A stretch of DNA of 64,000 bases from Aggregatilineales bacterium (GTDB taxonomy: Bacteria; Chloroflexota; Anaerolineae; Aggregatilineales; Ch27): NCBI GenBank assembly GCA_029976005.1, contig JARKOQ010000036.1, positions 1-64,000 of the forward strand, written 5' to 3'. A program made the translations under genes and the position numbers. Position 1 is the first letter of the stretch, and each line of letters begins with the position of its first letter. Below the pieces are notes generated by a model. The model saw only the letters and a program-made list of their open reading frames with translations. It was not told the DNA's origin and did no database searches. Shown here one piece after another: positions 1-8,456 of this stretch.

Positions 1-1
1 G

Positions 2-1060
2 TTCGCCCGCGAAAACCGGCGTTTTCTGGAAAGCCGCCGCGACGACTACAAGAATTCAGGCTACTTTTCCGGCGGCATGATCGCCTTCACCCAGCTCATC
101 ACCCTGGCGGTGATCGTGCTGGGCGGGATCGGCATCCTGCAAGCCTCGCTCGATCTGGCCGAGCTGCTGACCTACCTGCTGTACGTCGGCGTCCTGATCG
201 AGCCGGTGCAGCGGTTGGTCAACTTCGCCCGGCTGTACCAGGTGGGCATCACCGGCTTCAACCGCTTCATGGAGTTCCTGGAGGTCGCGCCGGACATCCA
301 GGACGCGCCCGACGCGGTGGACGTGGAGCGCGTGCGGGGCGACGTGGAATTCCGGGACGTGAGCTTCAAGTACAAGGACGGCCGCCAGGACGTGATCAAG
401 CGCGTCTCGCTGACGATCGCCGCCGGAGAATATGTCGCCCTGGTCGGCACGTCCGGCGTGGGCAAGACGACCCTGTGCTCGCTGATCCCGCGCTTCTTCG
501 AGGTCAGCGACGGCGCGATCCAACTCGACGGGCAGGACATCCGGTCGATTCGCCTGCGCGCCCTGCGCCAGCAGATCGGCGTCGTCCAGCAGGACGTGTA
601 CCTGTTCGCGGGGACGGTCGCCGAGAACATCCGCTACGGGCGGCCGGACGCCACCCCGGCCGAGATCGTCGAAGCGGCCAAACAGGCCAACGCCCACGAC
701 TTCATCCTGGCCCTGCCAGACGGGTACGACACGGATATCGGGCAGCGCGGCGTCAAGCTCTCCGGGGGGCAAAAGCAGCGCCTGAGCATCGCGCGCGTCT
801 TTCTAAAGGACCCGCCGATCCTGATCTTCGACGAGGCCACCAGCGCCCTGGACAACGAGAGCGAGAACGCCGTGCGCGAATCGCTGGAACGGCTCGCCGC
901 GCGGCGCACGACGCTGGTCATCGCCCACCGGCTGTCCACGATTCGCAACGCCGGGCGGATCGTCGTCCTGACGGACAGCGGGATCGTGGAGCAGGGCAGG
1001 CACGATGAGCTGCTGGGTCTCAACGGCGCGTACGCCCAGTTGTACGGCGCGCGGTCCTGA
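2..1060 (+). CDS. ABC exporter, fused membrane/ATPase half-transporter (5' partial)
   Basis: The gene enters from outside the window, with the frame open from base 2, so the first membrane helices are missing. About 352 residues remain: the last helices of the transmembrane domain (residues about 20-80) and a complete nucleotide-binding domain. Walker A (GTSGVGKT), the ABC signature (LSGGQ), Walker B (ILIFDEATSALD) and the switch histidine (IAHR) are all present, so ATPase activity is expected. A membrane domain fused to one ATPase is the design of type I exporters of the MsbA/MdlB class, which work as homo- or heterodimers and export lipids, drugs or peptides. The substrate cannot be told. 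A partner half-transporter may lie upstream of the window. Confidence 0.93.
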   Translation, partial: FARENRRFLESRRDDYKNSGYFSGGMIAFTQLITLAVIVLGGIGILQASLDLAELLTYLLYVGVLIEPVQRLVNFARLYQVGITGFNRFMEFLEVAPDIQDAPDAVDVERVRGDVEFRDVSFKYKDGRQDVIKRVSLTIAAGEYVALVGTSGVGKTTLCSLIPRFFEVSDGAIQLDGQDIRSIRLRALRQQIGVVQQDVYLFAGTVAENIRYGRPDATPAEIVEAAKQANAHDFILALPDGYDTDIGQRGVKLSGGQKQRLSIARVFLKDPPILIFDEATSALDNESENAVRESLERLAARRTTLVIAHRLSTIRNAGRIVVLTDSGIVEQGRHDELLGLNGAYAQLYGARS

Positions 1061-1158
1061 AGGCGGCGTGTGGGAGGGGGCGTTTCGGATTGGGGCCCGT
1101 CGAAAAACTTTGGACACGGTGCTCTTGCCCCAATGCGGAATGCCCCTGTGCGAGTTAC

Positions 1159-1188
1159 TTGACAAAATTTATCCTGTTCGAGTACAAT
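1159..1188 (+). promoter_or_regulatory. Sigma70-type promoter of the VOC gene
   Basis: TTGACA (1159-1164) and TACAAT (1183-1188) are separated by 18 bases. The -35 is perfect and the -10 differs from consensus at one base. It stands 36 bases before the next start codon, and this AT-rich patch contrasts with its GC-rich surroundings. Confidence 0.8.
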
Positions 1189-1223
1189 AGAACTAATGTT
1201 CTTGTGTTGCGAGGAGAAAAAAG

Positions 1224-1583
1224 ATGGGTAAGCGGGCTATTGTTCATTGGGAACTGCCATCGGCCAACGGCGAGGCCACTCGCAAGTTCTACGCCGACCT
1301 GTTCGGCTGGGAGTTCCAGTTTTCGGAATTCCCGGAATACTGGGGCTTCACCACGGGCAGCGTGGGCGGGGGACTGGCGCCGCTGGGGGAGGATGTCAAA
1401 CCCGGCGACGTGATGCTCTACATCGAGAGCGACGACATCGAGGCCGATCTCCGGAAGATCGAGGCCGCCGGGGGCAAGACCCTGGCGCCCTGCATGGAAA
1501 TCCCGACGGTGGGCTGGTTCGCCACCTTCTCCGATCCGACCGGCAACCGGCTGGCCCTGTTCAAGCCCCTGCCGATGGGCTAA
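1224..1583 (+). CDS. VOC-superfamily (glyoxalase/bleomycin-resistance fold) protein
   Basis: A 119-residue single-domain protein. It begins with VHWELP and has FYADLFGWEF, the helix that follows the first strand in VOC proteins, and ends with DPTGNRLALFKP, the usual last strand with its metal-ligand region. The length fits a one-module VOC protein that would dimerise to complete its metal site. The family includes glyoxalases, dioxygenases and antibiotic-binding proteins, so no reaction can be assigned. The start is supported by GAGGAG at 1211-1216. The gene is monocistronic: its own promoter lies upstream and a strong terminator downstream. Confidence 0.9.
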   Translation: MGKRAIVHWELPSANGEATRKFYADLFGWEFQFSEFPEYWGFTTGSVGGGLAPLGEDVKPGDVMLYIESDDIEADLRKIEAAGGKTLAPCMEIPTVGWFATFSDPTGNRLALFKPLPMG

Positions 1584-1624
1584 CCCTCCCCGCCGCTTCT
1601 CCTCCGCGCCTGTGATCTCCGCTG

Positions 1625-1648
1625 GGGCAGCTCCGGCTGCCCTTTTTT
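1625..1648 (+). terminator. Rho-independent terminator after the VOC gene
   Basis: A perfect 7-bp stem GGGCAGC/GCTGCCC with a TCCG tetraloop is followed directly by six T residues (1643-1648). Confidence 0.88.
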
Positions 1649-1652
1649 GAAG

Positions 1653-1670
1653 ACAGCGGTCAGCAATCAG
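1653..1670. repeat. GCTGACCGCTGA-family intergenic repeat (reverse orientation)
   Basis: The bases CAGCGGTCAGC with flanking CAATCAG are the reverse complement of a word that recurs between genes throughout the window (8432, 8916, 11681, 27385, 34031, 44961 and 46728). A half copy of the CTCTGC/CTCCGCGGTGAGA repeat follows at about 1715-1738. Confidence 0.6.
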
Positions 1671-1830
1671 AGTTCAGCCCAAGACAAAACACGCCACTCA
1701 TCTCTACTTCTTCCCTCTGCATTCTCCGCGGTGAGATGTCTTTTTCAGAGCCGCTTTGGCAGTGGACAATATGCCCCTGACCCGTTAACATCAGGCCGTT
1801 TGATCCATCCGTGGGCAAGGCGGGAATCCG

Positions 1831-2820
1831 ATGGAGTTGCGGGGACAGCGGGTGCTGGTGACCGGGGCGGGCGGCTTCGTGGGCAGCCACCTGGTCGAGC
1901 TTCTGGCCGGGCAGGGCTGCGCGGTGCGCTGCTTCGTGCGCTACAACTCCGAGAACCGGATCGGCATGCTGCGCGAGCTGCCCGCCGATGTCCAGGCCGG
2001 GCTGGAGATCGTGATGGGCGACCTGCGCGACCCGGAGGCCGTGCGCGGCGCAATGCGCGATGTGAGCGCGGTCTTCCACCTCGGCGCGCTGATCGCCATC
2101 CCCTACTCCTACCGCAACCCGCGCGAAGTCTTCGAAACCAACGTGATGGGTACCTTCAACGTGATGGCGGCGGCCCGCGACCTGGGCACCCCGCGCGTCG
2201 TGCACACCTCCACCAGCGAGACGTATGGCACGGCCCGCTTCGTGCCGATCACCGAAGCCCACCCGCTGCAAGGCCAGTCGCCCTACAGCGCCAGCAAGAT
2301 CGGCGCGGACAAGGTGGCCGAGAGCTTTTACACCAGCTTCGAGCTGCCCGTGGTGACGGTCCGGCCCTTCAACATCTTCGGCCCGCGCCAGTCGGCCCGC
2401 GCGGTGATCCCGACGATCATCACCCAGGCCCTGACCGGGGACGAAGTCCGGCTGGGGACGCTCAGCCCCACGCGGGATTTCACCTTCGTGCTCAATACCG
2501 CCGAGGGCTTCCTGCGCGCGGCGGAATGCGACGCGGCCCTGGGCGGGGTGTTCAACCTGGGCAGCGGCTTCGAGATTTCGATTGGCGACCTGGCCCAGAC
2601 CATCATCCGCCTGACGGGCCGTCCGGTCACGTTCCGGGCGGACGAGGCGGAGCGCCTGCGCCCCGGCAAGAGCGAGGTGCAGCGCCTTTGGGCAGATAGC
2701 ACCCGCGCCCGCGAGGTGCTGGGCTGGACGCCGCGCATCGGCTTCGAGGAGGGCCTCCGGCGCACGATCGACTGGATCGCCGCCCATCTCGACCATTATC
2801 GACCGGGGTATACCATCTGA
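1831..2820 (+). CDS. NAD-dependent 4,6-dehydratase/epimerase, LegB-like (extended SDR)
   Basis: A 329-residue extended short-chain dehydrogenase. The Rossmann motif TGAGGFVGSHL is at the N-terminus, and the catalytic Tyr-Lys pair lies in YSASKIGADK. The segments LIAIPYSYRNP, HTSTSETYGTA and RQSARAVIPTII strongly recall the LegB family of NAD-dependent 4,6-dehydratases, which start the synthesis of legionaminic-type and related deoxy sugars. The next gene overlaps by one base (TGATG), and it encodes a sugar-1-phosphate nucleotidyltransferase, so the pair should feed a nucleotide sugar into the glycosyltransferases downstream. The exact substrate (UDP- or GDP-linked) cannot be read from the sequence. 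The remaining legionaminic genes are absent here, so I do not assign that pathway. Confidence 0.88.
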   Translation: MELRGQRVLVTGAGGFVGSHLVELLAGQGCAVRCFVRYNSENRIGMLRELPADVQAGLEIVMGDLRDPEAVRGAMRDVSAVFHLGALIAIPYSYRNPREVFETNVMGTFNVMAAARDLGTPRVVHTSTSETYGTARFVPITEAHPLQGQSPYSASKIGADKVAESFYTSFELPVVTVRPFNIFGPRQSARAVIPTIITQALTGDEVRLGTLSPTRDFTFVLNTAEGFLRAAECDAALGGVFNLGSGFEISIGDLAQTIIRLTGRPVTFRADEAERLRPGKSEVQRLWADSTRAREVLGWTPRIGFEEGLRRTIDWIAAHLDHYRPGYTI

Positions 2821-3533
2821 TGAAAGCCGTCATCCTCGCCGGGGGCAAGGGCACCCGCCTGGCCCCGTATACCACCGTCTTTCCCAAGCCGCTGGTGCCC
2901 CTGGGCCACCGGCCGATCCTGGACATCATCCTGCGCCAGCTTGCCTACCACGGCTTCGACGACATCGTGCTGACGGTGGGTTATCTGGCCGAGCTGATCC
3001 AGGCGTACTTTCAGACGGCGGGCCTGCCGCCCGGCGTGCGCCTCTCCCAGGTGAAGGAGCCGGAGCCGCTGGGCACGGCCGGGTCGCTGGCCCTGGTCGA
3101 CGGGCTGGACGAGCCGTTCCTGGTCATGAACGGCGACGTGCTGACCTCGCTCAACTTCGCCGACCTGTTCGATTTCCATCGCAGCCAGGAGAATGCCCTG
3201 ACGATCAGCGTGTTCGAGAAGAAGATCAACCTCGATCTGGGCGTGATCGAGATGGATTCCGCCGATGGGGTGATCGGATACCGCGAGAAGCCGGAGCTGT
3301 CTTTTCCGGTGAGCGCGGGCATTTACGTCTACGATCCGCTGGTGCTGCGTTACATCACGCGCGGGGAACGGCTGGATTTTCCGACCCTGGTGATGCGCCT
3401 CCTGGCCGACGGCCACAAGGTGATGGGGTATCGCTGCCAGGAATACTGGCTGGACATCGGCAATCCCGGCGATTACCTCCGCGCCCAGGAGCAGTTCAAC
3501 GCCATGCCGGAGCGCTTCCTGCCCGGCGGTTAG
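2820..3533 (+). CDS. Sugar-1-phosphate nucleotidyltransferase
   Basis: A 237-residue protein that opens with MKAVILAGGKGTRL, the nucleotide-binding signature of NTP transferases, followed by KPLVPLGHRPILD. NGDVL carries the metal-binding Asp. This class transfers a nucleotidyl group to hexose-1-phosphate (for example GDP-mannose or dTDP-glucose synthesis). The length is that of the short, single-domain members, without the C-terminal beta-helix of GlmU or ManC. Its start overlaps the stop of the dehydratase gene by one base, so translation is probably coupled. Specificity is not determinable. Confidence 0.9.
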   Translation: MKAVILAGGKGTRLAPYTTVFPKPLVPLGHRPILDIILRQLAYHGFDDIVLTVGYLAELIQAYFQTAGLPPGVRLSQVKEPEPLGTAGSLALVDGLDEPFLVMNGDVLTSLNFADLFDFHRSQENALTISVFEKKINLDLGVIEMDSADGVIGYREKPELSFPVSAGIYVYDPLVLRYITRGERLDFPTLVMRLLADGHKVMGYRCQEYWLDIGNPGDYLRAQEQFNAMPERFLPGG

Positions 3534-3613
3534 CGCCGAACCTCACTCCCGGCCACAGCGTGGAGAGGGGAGGTAAAACGGATAAGACAAGCCCATCCGG
3601 TTCGCCGTTCATG

Positions 3614-3668
3614 GTCGACTGCCCTCTGTGAACTGTCGACTGTAAACTGTAAACTGTAAACTATCAAC
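3614..3668. repeat. GACTGTCGACTGTAAACTG short-period repeat
   Basis: The 170-base gap between the nucleotidyltransferase and GT4 genes contains CGACTG words and three exact tandem copies of ACTGTAA (3639-3659). The same vocabulary (GACTGTCGACAGT) recurs at 49335 and 61645, where it overlaps stop codons. Confidence 0.65.
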
Positions 3669-3702
3669 TGATACCTGTTTCTGATCACCGAGAGCTTCCG
3701 CC

Positions 3703-4941
3703 ATGGTCGTCACGGTCACCAGCCCACCCGATATCCTCCTGATCTCGCGCTGCCCACCCTATCCGCTCCAGCTTGGCGACCGCCTGATTCCCTACAACCT
3801 GGCGCGCCAGCTCAGCCGGCGGGGGTACAACATCGACCTGCTGGCCTTTTACCAGGAGCCGGAAGACGTCGCCGACGTCCCCAATTACGAGCGCCACTTC
3901 CGGCAGGTGATGCTCTTCAAGGAGACTCCGCGCACCCCGCTGGCGATCCTTGCCAAGACCGTGATGAAGAGCCGTCGCTTCCCCCGGCGCAAGTCGCAAA
4001 GCTGGGCTCCGGAAATGTGGAAGGCGATCGAGGAACGGCTGCACCAGCGCCGCATCTACGATGTCGTCCACCTCTTCGGCGGGATTCACGTCTTCGAGTA
4101 CCGCGAGCTGGCGCGCGACTATCCCAACCTGATCGCGCCCTATGAGAGCTACAGCCTGTTCCTGGAGCGCGCCCTGGATCAGGCCCACGGGCTGCCGGCC
4201 AAACTGGTGACCCGCGCCAAACTGAGCATGGCCCGCAACTACGAGCGCTGGATGTTCGATGGCTTCCAGCGGACGGTGGTTGTTTCCCGGCGGGATGCCG
4301 ACACGCTGCGCCAGTTGAATCCCGATCTGCCGGTGGAGGTCATCCCCAACGGGGTCGACCTGGAATACTTCGTGCCGTCGGGCCAGGAGCCGGATACACC
4401 CTCGCTGCTGTTCACCGGCAATTATGGCTACCGGCCCAACCTGGATGCCGCGCTGCGTCTGGCGCGCGAGATTTTCCCCGGCGTGCGCCAGGCCGTGCCC
4501 CAGGCGGAACTGGTCCTGGTCGGCCCGAACCCGCCCCAACAGCTCCGCGACCTCAAGGGATCGGGGGTGCAGGTGGTCGGGGCGGTGCCCGACCTGCGGC
4601 CGTACTTCGAGAACGCCATGCTCTACGTCAGCCCGCTGAAGCTGGGGGCGGGGATCAAGAACAAGGTTCTGGAGGCGATGGCCATGCAGAAGGCCGTCGT
4701 CGCCACGCCGCTGAGCTGCGATGGGATCGACGTGACCCAGGGCCGCAACGTGATCCTGGCCGAGGAGCCGGAGGACTTCGTCCGGCTGATCGTGCGCCTG
4801 CTCAAGGAGCCGGCCCTGCGCGCCCAGATCGCCCAGGGCGGCCGCGAGCTGGTCGAGCAGCATTACACCTGGCGATTCGTGGCCGATGCCTACGAGGCCC
4901 TGTACGATACGGTGATCCGTGAGCGCAACGCCAACCGCTAA
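3703..4941 (+). CDS. Glycosyltransferase family 4 (GT-B fold)
   Basis: A 412-residue protein. The N-terminal ILLISRCPPYP with GDRLIPYNLARQLSRRG is the acceptor-domain start seen in sugar transferases of exopolysaccharide clusters. The C-terminal half has VIPNGVDLEYF, LFTGNYGYRPNLDAA and the donor-binding region VSPLKLGAGIKNKVLEAMAM, all typical of GT4. It should add a sugar to a lipid-linked or surface glycan on the cytoplasmic face of the membrane. The following GT2 gene starts inside its last 23 bases, so the two are translationally coupled. Donor and acceptor are unknown. Confidence 0.9.
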   Translation: MVVTVTSPPDILLISRCPPYPLQLGDRLIPYNLARQLSRRGYNIDLLAFYQEPEDVADVPNYERHFRQVMLFKETPRTPLAILAKTVMKSRRFPRRKSQSWAPEMWKAIEERLHQRRIYDVVHLFGGIHVFEYRELARDYPNLIAPYESYSLFLERALDQAHGLPAKLVTRAKLSMARNYERWMFDGFQRTVVVSRRDADTLRQLNPDLPVEVIPNGVDLEYFVPSGQEPDTPSLLFTGNYGYRPNLDAALRLAREIFPGVRQAVPQAELVLVGPNPPQQLRDLKGSGVQVVGAVPDLRPYFENAMLYVSPLKLGAGIKNKVLEAMAMQKAVVATPLSCDGIDVTQGRNVILAEEPEDFVRLIVRLLKEPALRAQIAQGGRELVEQHYTWRFVADAYEALYDTVIRERNANR

Positions 4942-5677
4942 TCAGGTTGATTCCGCCGGGACACGGGCTGATTCGCCCCGGCGCCTGCTGGTGATCGTGC
5001 CCGCCTATAACGAGGCGGCCAATATCGCCGCCGTGGTGGCGCGCGTGCGGGCCAGCCTGCCCGGCGCGGACGTGTGCGTGGTCAACGACGGCAGCACGGA
5101 CGAGACCGGCCGTCTGGCCCACCAGGCCGGGGCGATCACGCTCAACATGCCCTTCAACGTCGGGATCGGCGCGGCCGTCCAGACCGGGTTCCTGTTCGCC
5201 GCCCGGCAGGACTACGAGCGCGCGGTGCGCATCGACGGCGACCTCCAGCACCCGCCGGAGACGATCGCGGCCCTGCTGGCCGCCCTGGATTCCGGCCCGG
5301 CTGACATGGTGATCGGCTCGCGCTTCCTGGCGGCGGGCGGTTACCGGGGCAGCCTGCCGCGCCGGATCGGCATCCGGCTGCTGACCGGGGTGATCCGGGT
5401 GCTGACCGGCGAAACCGTCACCGACCCGACCAGCGGCTTCCTGGCCGCCAACCGGCGCGCGATTCGCTTCTGCGCGGCCGAATATCCCCACGATTACCCG
5501 GAGCCGGAGTCGCGCGTCCTGATGCATCGAGGCGGCCTGCGCGTGCGGGAACTGCCGGTGGTCATGCACGAACGGGCCGGCGGCGTCTCGTCGATCACGA
5601 CCGCGCGCTCGATTTACTACATGAGCAAGGTGCTGCTGGCCCTGCTGCTGGATGCGATCCGCCAGCCGCGCCAGTAG
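4919..5677 (+). CDS. Glycosyltransferase family 2, dolichyl-phosphate-mannose-synthase-like
   Basis: A 252-residue GT-A enzyme. Visible are IVPAYNEAANI, VNDGSTDET (nucleotide contact) and RIDGDLQHPPE with the DxD-type acidic pair. No C-terminal transmembrane helix is evident. Such proteins move a hexose from a nucleotide sugar to polyprenyl phosphate at the inner membrane. The GTG start is chosen because it gives a full N-terminus and a 23-base overlap with the previous gene. DUF2304 proteins often sit directly after this type of GT2; here a DUF2304 gene lies 2.8 kb downstream, beyond a J-domain gene, a toxin-antitoxin pair and an oxidoreductase. Confidence 0.92.
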   Translation: MSATPTANQVDSAGTRADSPRRLLVIVPAYNEAANIAAVVARVRASLPGADVCVVNDGSTDETGRLAHQAGAITLNMPFNVGIGAAVQTGFLFAARQDYERAVRIDGDLQHPPETIAALLAALDSGPADMVIGSRFLAAGGYRGSLPRRIGIRLLTGVIRVLTGETVTDPTSGFLAANRRAIRFCAAEYPHDYPEPESRVLMHRGGLRVRELPVVMHERAGGVSSITTARSIYYMSKVLLALLLDAIRQPRQ

Positions 5678-5700
5678 CCCGTAACCAACAGTGAAACATC

Positions 5701-6522
5701 ATGACCGATACGCTTGAACAACAAATCGCCGCCCTGGAAGCGGCCATCGCCCACAAGGAATCGGCCCTGCTGGAGTTGGAGGCCGAGCTGCTCGACCTGC
5801 GCCGCGACTTGAGCGACTTCGAGGCGCGCTACCGCAAGCTGATCGGCCCGCTCGAAATCCGGCTGGAGGCGGCCCAGGCCGCCGTGCGCGACCTGGAAGA
5901 CGAGCGCCGCTACGGGGCCAACAAATCCAAACTGGGCGACGACAACCCGTTGCCCTCCTTCTGGCAGCCCCCGGCCGACTACGTGCCGGTCGCGGAGCAG
6001 TTCCGGCGGGCCTGGCACGTCCCCCCGCCGGTCGAGCCGCCCCCAGACTCACCGGCGACCGCCATCCCCAAACCGCGCGCCGAGGCCCCGGACAGCCGCG
6101 AGGCGCAGGTCAAGAAGCTGTACCGGACGCTGGCCCTGCGCTATCACCCCGACCTGACCACCGACCTAACCGAGCGCGAGCGCCGCAATGACCTGATGGC
6201 GCGCATCAACGAGGCCTATACCCAGCGCGACCTGGGCGCGCTCCAGGCGCTGGCCGACCGGCCCGCCGACCGCCCGCCGGAGGAGCCGCTGGGCCTGCTC
6301 CGCCTGCGCGATCTCCAGCGGATCGACGATCAGCTCGCCGACCGGCTGGCCGACCTGCGCCTGGAGCACACCAATCTGCTGCATGGCGACCTGATCAAAC
6401 TGGCCCTGGAGGAGAAATTCGCCCGGCGGCAGGGGCGCGACCTGCTGCGCGACATGGCCGCCGACCTGGAGCGCCAGTACCAGGCCGCCATGCTCAAGCT
6501 GGAGCAGCTCCGCCGGCGGTAG
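5701..6522 (+). CDS. J-domain protein with flanking coiled coils
   Basis: A 273-residue protein. Residues 1-70 are a heptad-rich coiled coil, residues 80-130 a proline-rich linker, and residues about 136-180 match a J-domain. The J-domain contains LALRYHPD, with the essential HPD at 149-151, and a helix IV-like segment after it. A second helical region forms the C-terminus. J-domains stimulate the ATPase of Hsp70 (DnaK). The zinc-finger and client-binding domains of true DnaJ are missing, so this is a class C J-protein with a specialised role that I cannot name. It follows the GT2 gene by 23 bases. Confidence 0.82.
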   Translation: MTDTLEQQIAALEAAIAHKESALLELEAELLDLRRDLSDFEARYRKLIGPLEIRLEAAQAAVRDLEDERRYGANKSKLGDDNPLPSFWQPPADYVPVAEQFRRAWHVPPPVEPPPDSPATAIPKPRAEAPDSREAQVKKLYRTLALRYHPDLTTDLTERERRNDLMARINEAYTQRDLGALQALADRPADRPPEEPLGLLRLRDLQRIDDQLADRLADLRLEHTNLLHGDLIKLALEEKFARRQGRDLLRDMAADLERQYQAAMLKLEQLRRR

Positions 6523-6646
6523 GTTGGGAAGGCCGGGAGAGGGAGAGACTATGAGAACGCCTGCTGAACGGAGTCTGCGTGATGAGGGACAATTAACGGT
6601 ATAGTATGGGCATGGTAGGTGATATCTCCCAAACGGAGTGTAACCC

Positions 6647-6964
6647 ATGACCGGACAAACCCGTATCCCTGTTCCTGTCGATCAGATCACTGCGTTCTGC
6701 AAGCGTTGGGGGGTGGTGGAATTGGCGCTGTTTGGTTCCGTGCTGCGCGCGGATTTCGGCCCGAAGAGCGATGTGGATGTGCTGGTCAGATTTGGCGACG
6801 AGGTGCGCTACACGCTGTTTGATCTGGCGAGCATGACGGACGAGCTGGAAGCTATTTTTGGGCGCAAGGTGGACGTGATCGATCGTCAGGCGGTGGAGGG
6901 TAGTCCGAACTATATCCGCAGAAAGCACATCCTTGGTTCCGCGGAGGTGATCTATGCGGCGTGA
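6647..6964 (+). CDS. mntA: MntA-type minimal nucleotidyltransferase (antitoxin)
   Basis: A 105-residue protein with the MNT signature GS-x10-DxD (GSVLRADF... to SDVDV). In characterised pairs, MntA neutralises HepT by adding AMP units to a tyrosine of the toxin. The stop codon overlaps the start of hepT by 11 bases, which is the usual coupled arrangement. A TATAGT at 6600-6605 could be a -10 box, but I see no clear -35. The pair sits between polysaccharide genes, consistent with later insertion. Confidence 0.92.
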   Translation: MTGQTRIPVPVDQITAFCKRWGVVELALFGSVLRADFGPKSDVDVLVRFGDEVRYTLFDLASMTDELEAIFGRKVDVIDRQAVEGSPNYIRRKHILGSAEVIYAA

Positions 6965-7292
6965 TGATGCACTTTTGCTGGATATGCTGGTGGCCGCCCG
7001 CAAGATTGCCCGGTTTGTGCAGGGCCTGACCGAGCAGGAATTCCAATCCAGCGAGCTGGTCCAAAGTGGTGTCATGCGTGAATTGCAGGTACTCGGTGAT
7101 GCGTGCCGGATGATCAGTGACGAGACCAGAGCCAGACATGAGGATATCCCCTGGACAGCCATCGCCGGGATGCGCAACAGAATCGTTCACGAATACTTTG
7201 ACATCCGGATTGACGTGGTCTGGGAGACGGTAGCCCAAAGTATCCCGCCGCTGTTGGCTGTATTGGAGCGTATCGTTGCGCCGGAGGAGTGA
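6954..7292 (+). CDS. hepT: HepT-family ribonuclease toxin (DUF86)
   Basis: A 112-residue helical HEPN protein. The active-site motif R-x4-H-x-Y is intact as RNRIVHEY near residues 73-80, so RNase activity is expected. The Tyr of this motif is the residue AMPylated by MntA in studied systems. Such pairs act in plasmid maintenance, stress or phage defence. The gene reads into a short region of ACCAATC/ACCAAC words (7320-7355) before the next gene. Confidence 0.92.
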   Translation: MRRDDALLLDMLVAARKIARFVQGLTEQEFQSSELVQSGVMRELQVLGDACRMISDETRARHEDIPWTAIAGMRNRIVHEYFDIRIDVVWETVAQSIPPLLAVLERIVAPEE

Positions 7293-7394
7293 ACGGCGTT
7301 TTTTTGCCCCATCTCATGCCTTGACCAATCACTACCAACGACCAACCAGTCACCATCTCTTGACGACTATCTGCCCTGTACAGGAGACAAACCC

Positions 7395-8372
7395 ATGACC
7401 GACGAGATTCGCTGGGGGATTCTGAGCACGGCCAAGATCGGCCGGGGGCGGGTGATCCCCGCCATCCACAAGTCACGCAACGGGGTGGTGGCCGCCGTCG
7501 CCAGCCGCGATGTCCAGCGCGCCAGAGACTTCGCCGCCGCCAACGACATCCCGGCCGCCTACGGCTCCTACGAGGAGTTGATCGCCGACCCGAACATCGA
7601 CGCGATCTACAACCCGCTGCCCAACAGCGAGCACGCCGCGTGGAGCATCGCCTGCGCCGAGGCGGGCAAGCCGACCCTGTGCGAGAAGCCGCTGGCTTCC
7701 GACGCCGCCGAAGCCCAGACCATGGTCGACGCCTTTGCCGCGCGCGGGGTGCTCTTCGCCGAGGCGTTCATGTACCGCTTCCATCCCCAGACCGAGGCCG
7801 TGCTGGACATGCTCCACGCCGGGTTCCTGGGGGAGCTGCGCTGCATCTCCTCGACCTTCACCTTCACGATCGACCGCGAGTCGAACATCCGCCTGAGCAA
7901 GGAACTGGCCGGCGGCGCGCTGATGGACGTCGGCTGCTACTGCGTCAACGTCATGCGCCTGATGACGGGCGAGGAGCCGGTCGCGGCGCGGGCCTTCGCG
8001 CGGATCGGCGCGGCCAGCGGCGTGGACGAGACCCTGACCGGCCTGCTGGACTTCCCCTCCGGGGTGGTGGGCCACTTCGATTGCAGCTTCCGCGCCATGA
8101 ACACCAACCGCTACAGCCTGCACGGCAGCCACGGCCGGATCGAGGTCGAGCCGGGCTTTGCCCCGGAGCCGGACGCGCAGGCGGTGATCCGCACCTGGCA
8201 AAACGGCCATCCGGACGAGGTGATCGTCCCGGCCGCCGACCAGTACCAGCGCATGGTGGAGGACTTTGCCGACGCCCTGCTGCTGGGCCGCCCGCCGCGC
8301 TACGCCCCGCAGGACGCCGTCGCCAACATGGCCGCGATCGACCTGCTGTATGCGTCCCTGCCGGGGCGGTAG
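7395..8372 (+). CDS. Gfo/Idh/MocA-family NAD(P)-dependent oxidoreductase
   Basis: A 325-residue protein. The Rossmann domain starts at RWGILSTAKIGRG. CEKPLA carries the conserved Lys of the EKP motif, and LMDVGCYCVNVMR falls at the start of the substrate-binding domain. The family oxidises, epimerises or dehydrates sugars and inositols using tightly bound NAD(P). An AGGAGA ribosome site lies just ahead of the ATG. Its position within the glycan block suggests sugar-nucleotide or sugar metabolism, but the substrate is unknown. Confidence 0.92.
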   Translation: MTDEIRWGILSTAKIGRGRVIPAIHKSRNGVVAAVASRDVQRARDFAAANDIPAAYGSYEELIADPNIDAIYNPLPNSEHAAWSIACAEAGKPTLCEKPLASDAAEAQTMVDAFAARGVLFAEAFMYRFHPQTEAVLDMLHAGFLGELRCISSTFTFTIDRESNIRLSKELAGGALMDVGCYCVNVMRLMTGEEPVAARAFARIGAASGVDETLTGLLDFPSGVVGHFDCSFRAMNTNRYSLHGSHGRIEVEPGFAPEPDAQAVIRTWQNGHPDEVIVPAADQYQRMVEDFADALLLGRPPRYAPQDAVANMAAIDLLYASLPGR

Positions 8373-8431
8373 GGGCTGTCCGGGGGCAATGCCGGACGAG
8401 GCATGCCTTGTCCCTACACATTCTGAACGCC

Positions 8432-8453
8432 GATGGCTGAAAGCTGACCGCTG
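8432..8453. repeat. GCTGACCGCTGA-family repeat
   Basis: The words GATGGCTGAAAGCTGACCGCTG end four bases before the ATG at 8457, so the repeat forms the leader of the DUF2304 gene. Confidence 0.6.
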
Positions 8454-8456
8454 CCT

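Noticed and set aside
3639-3662. Three tandem ACTGTAA copies considered as a CRISPR-like or iteron array
   Set aside because: Only three 7-base copies without spacers, no origin features and no cas genes. It fits the wider short-period repeat family.
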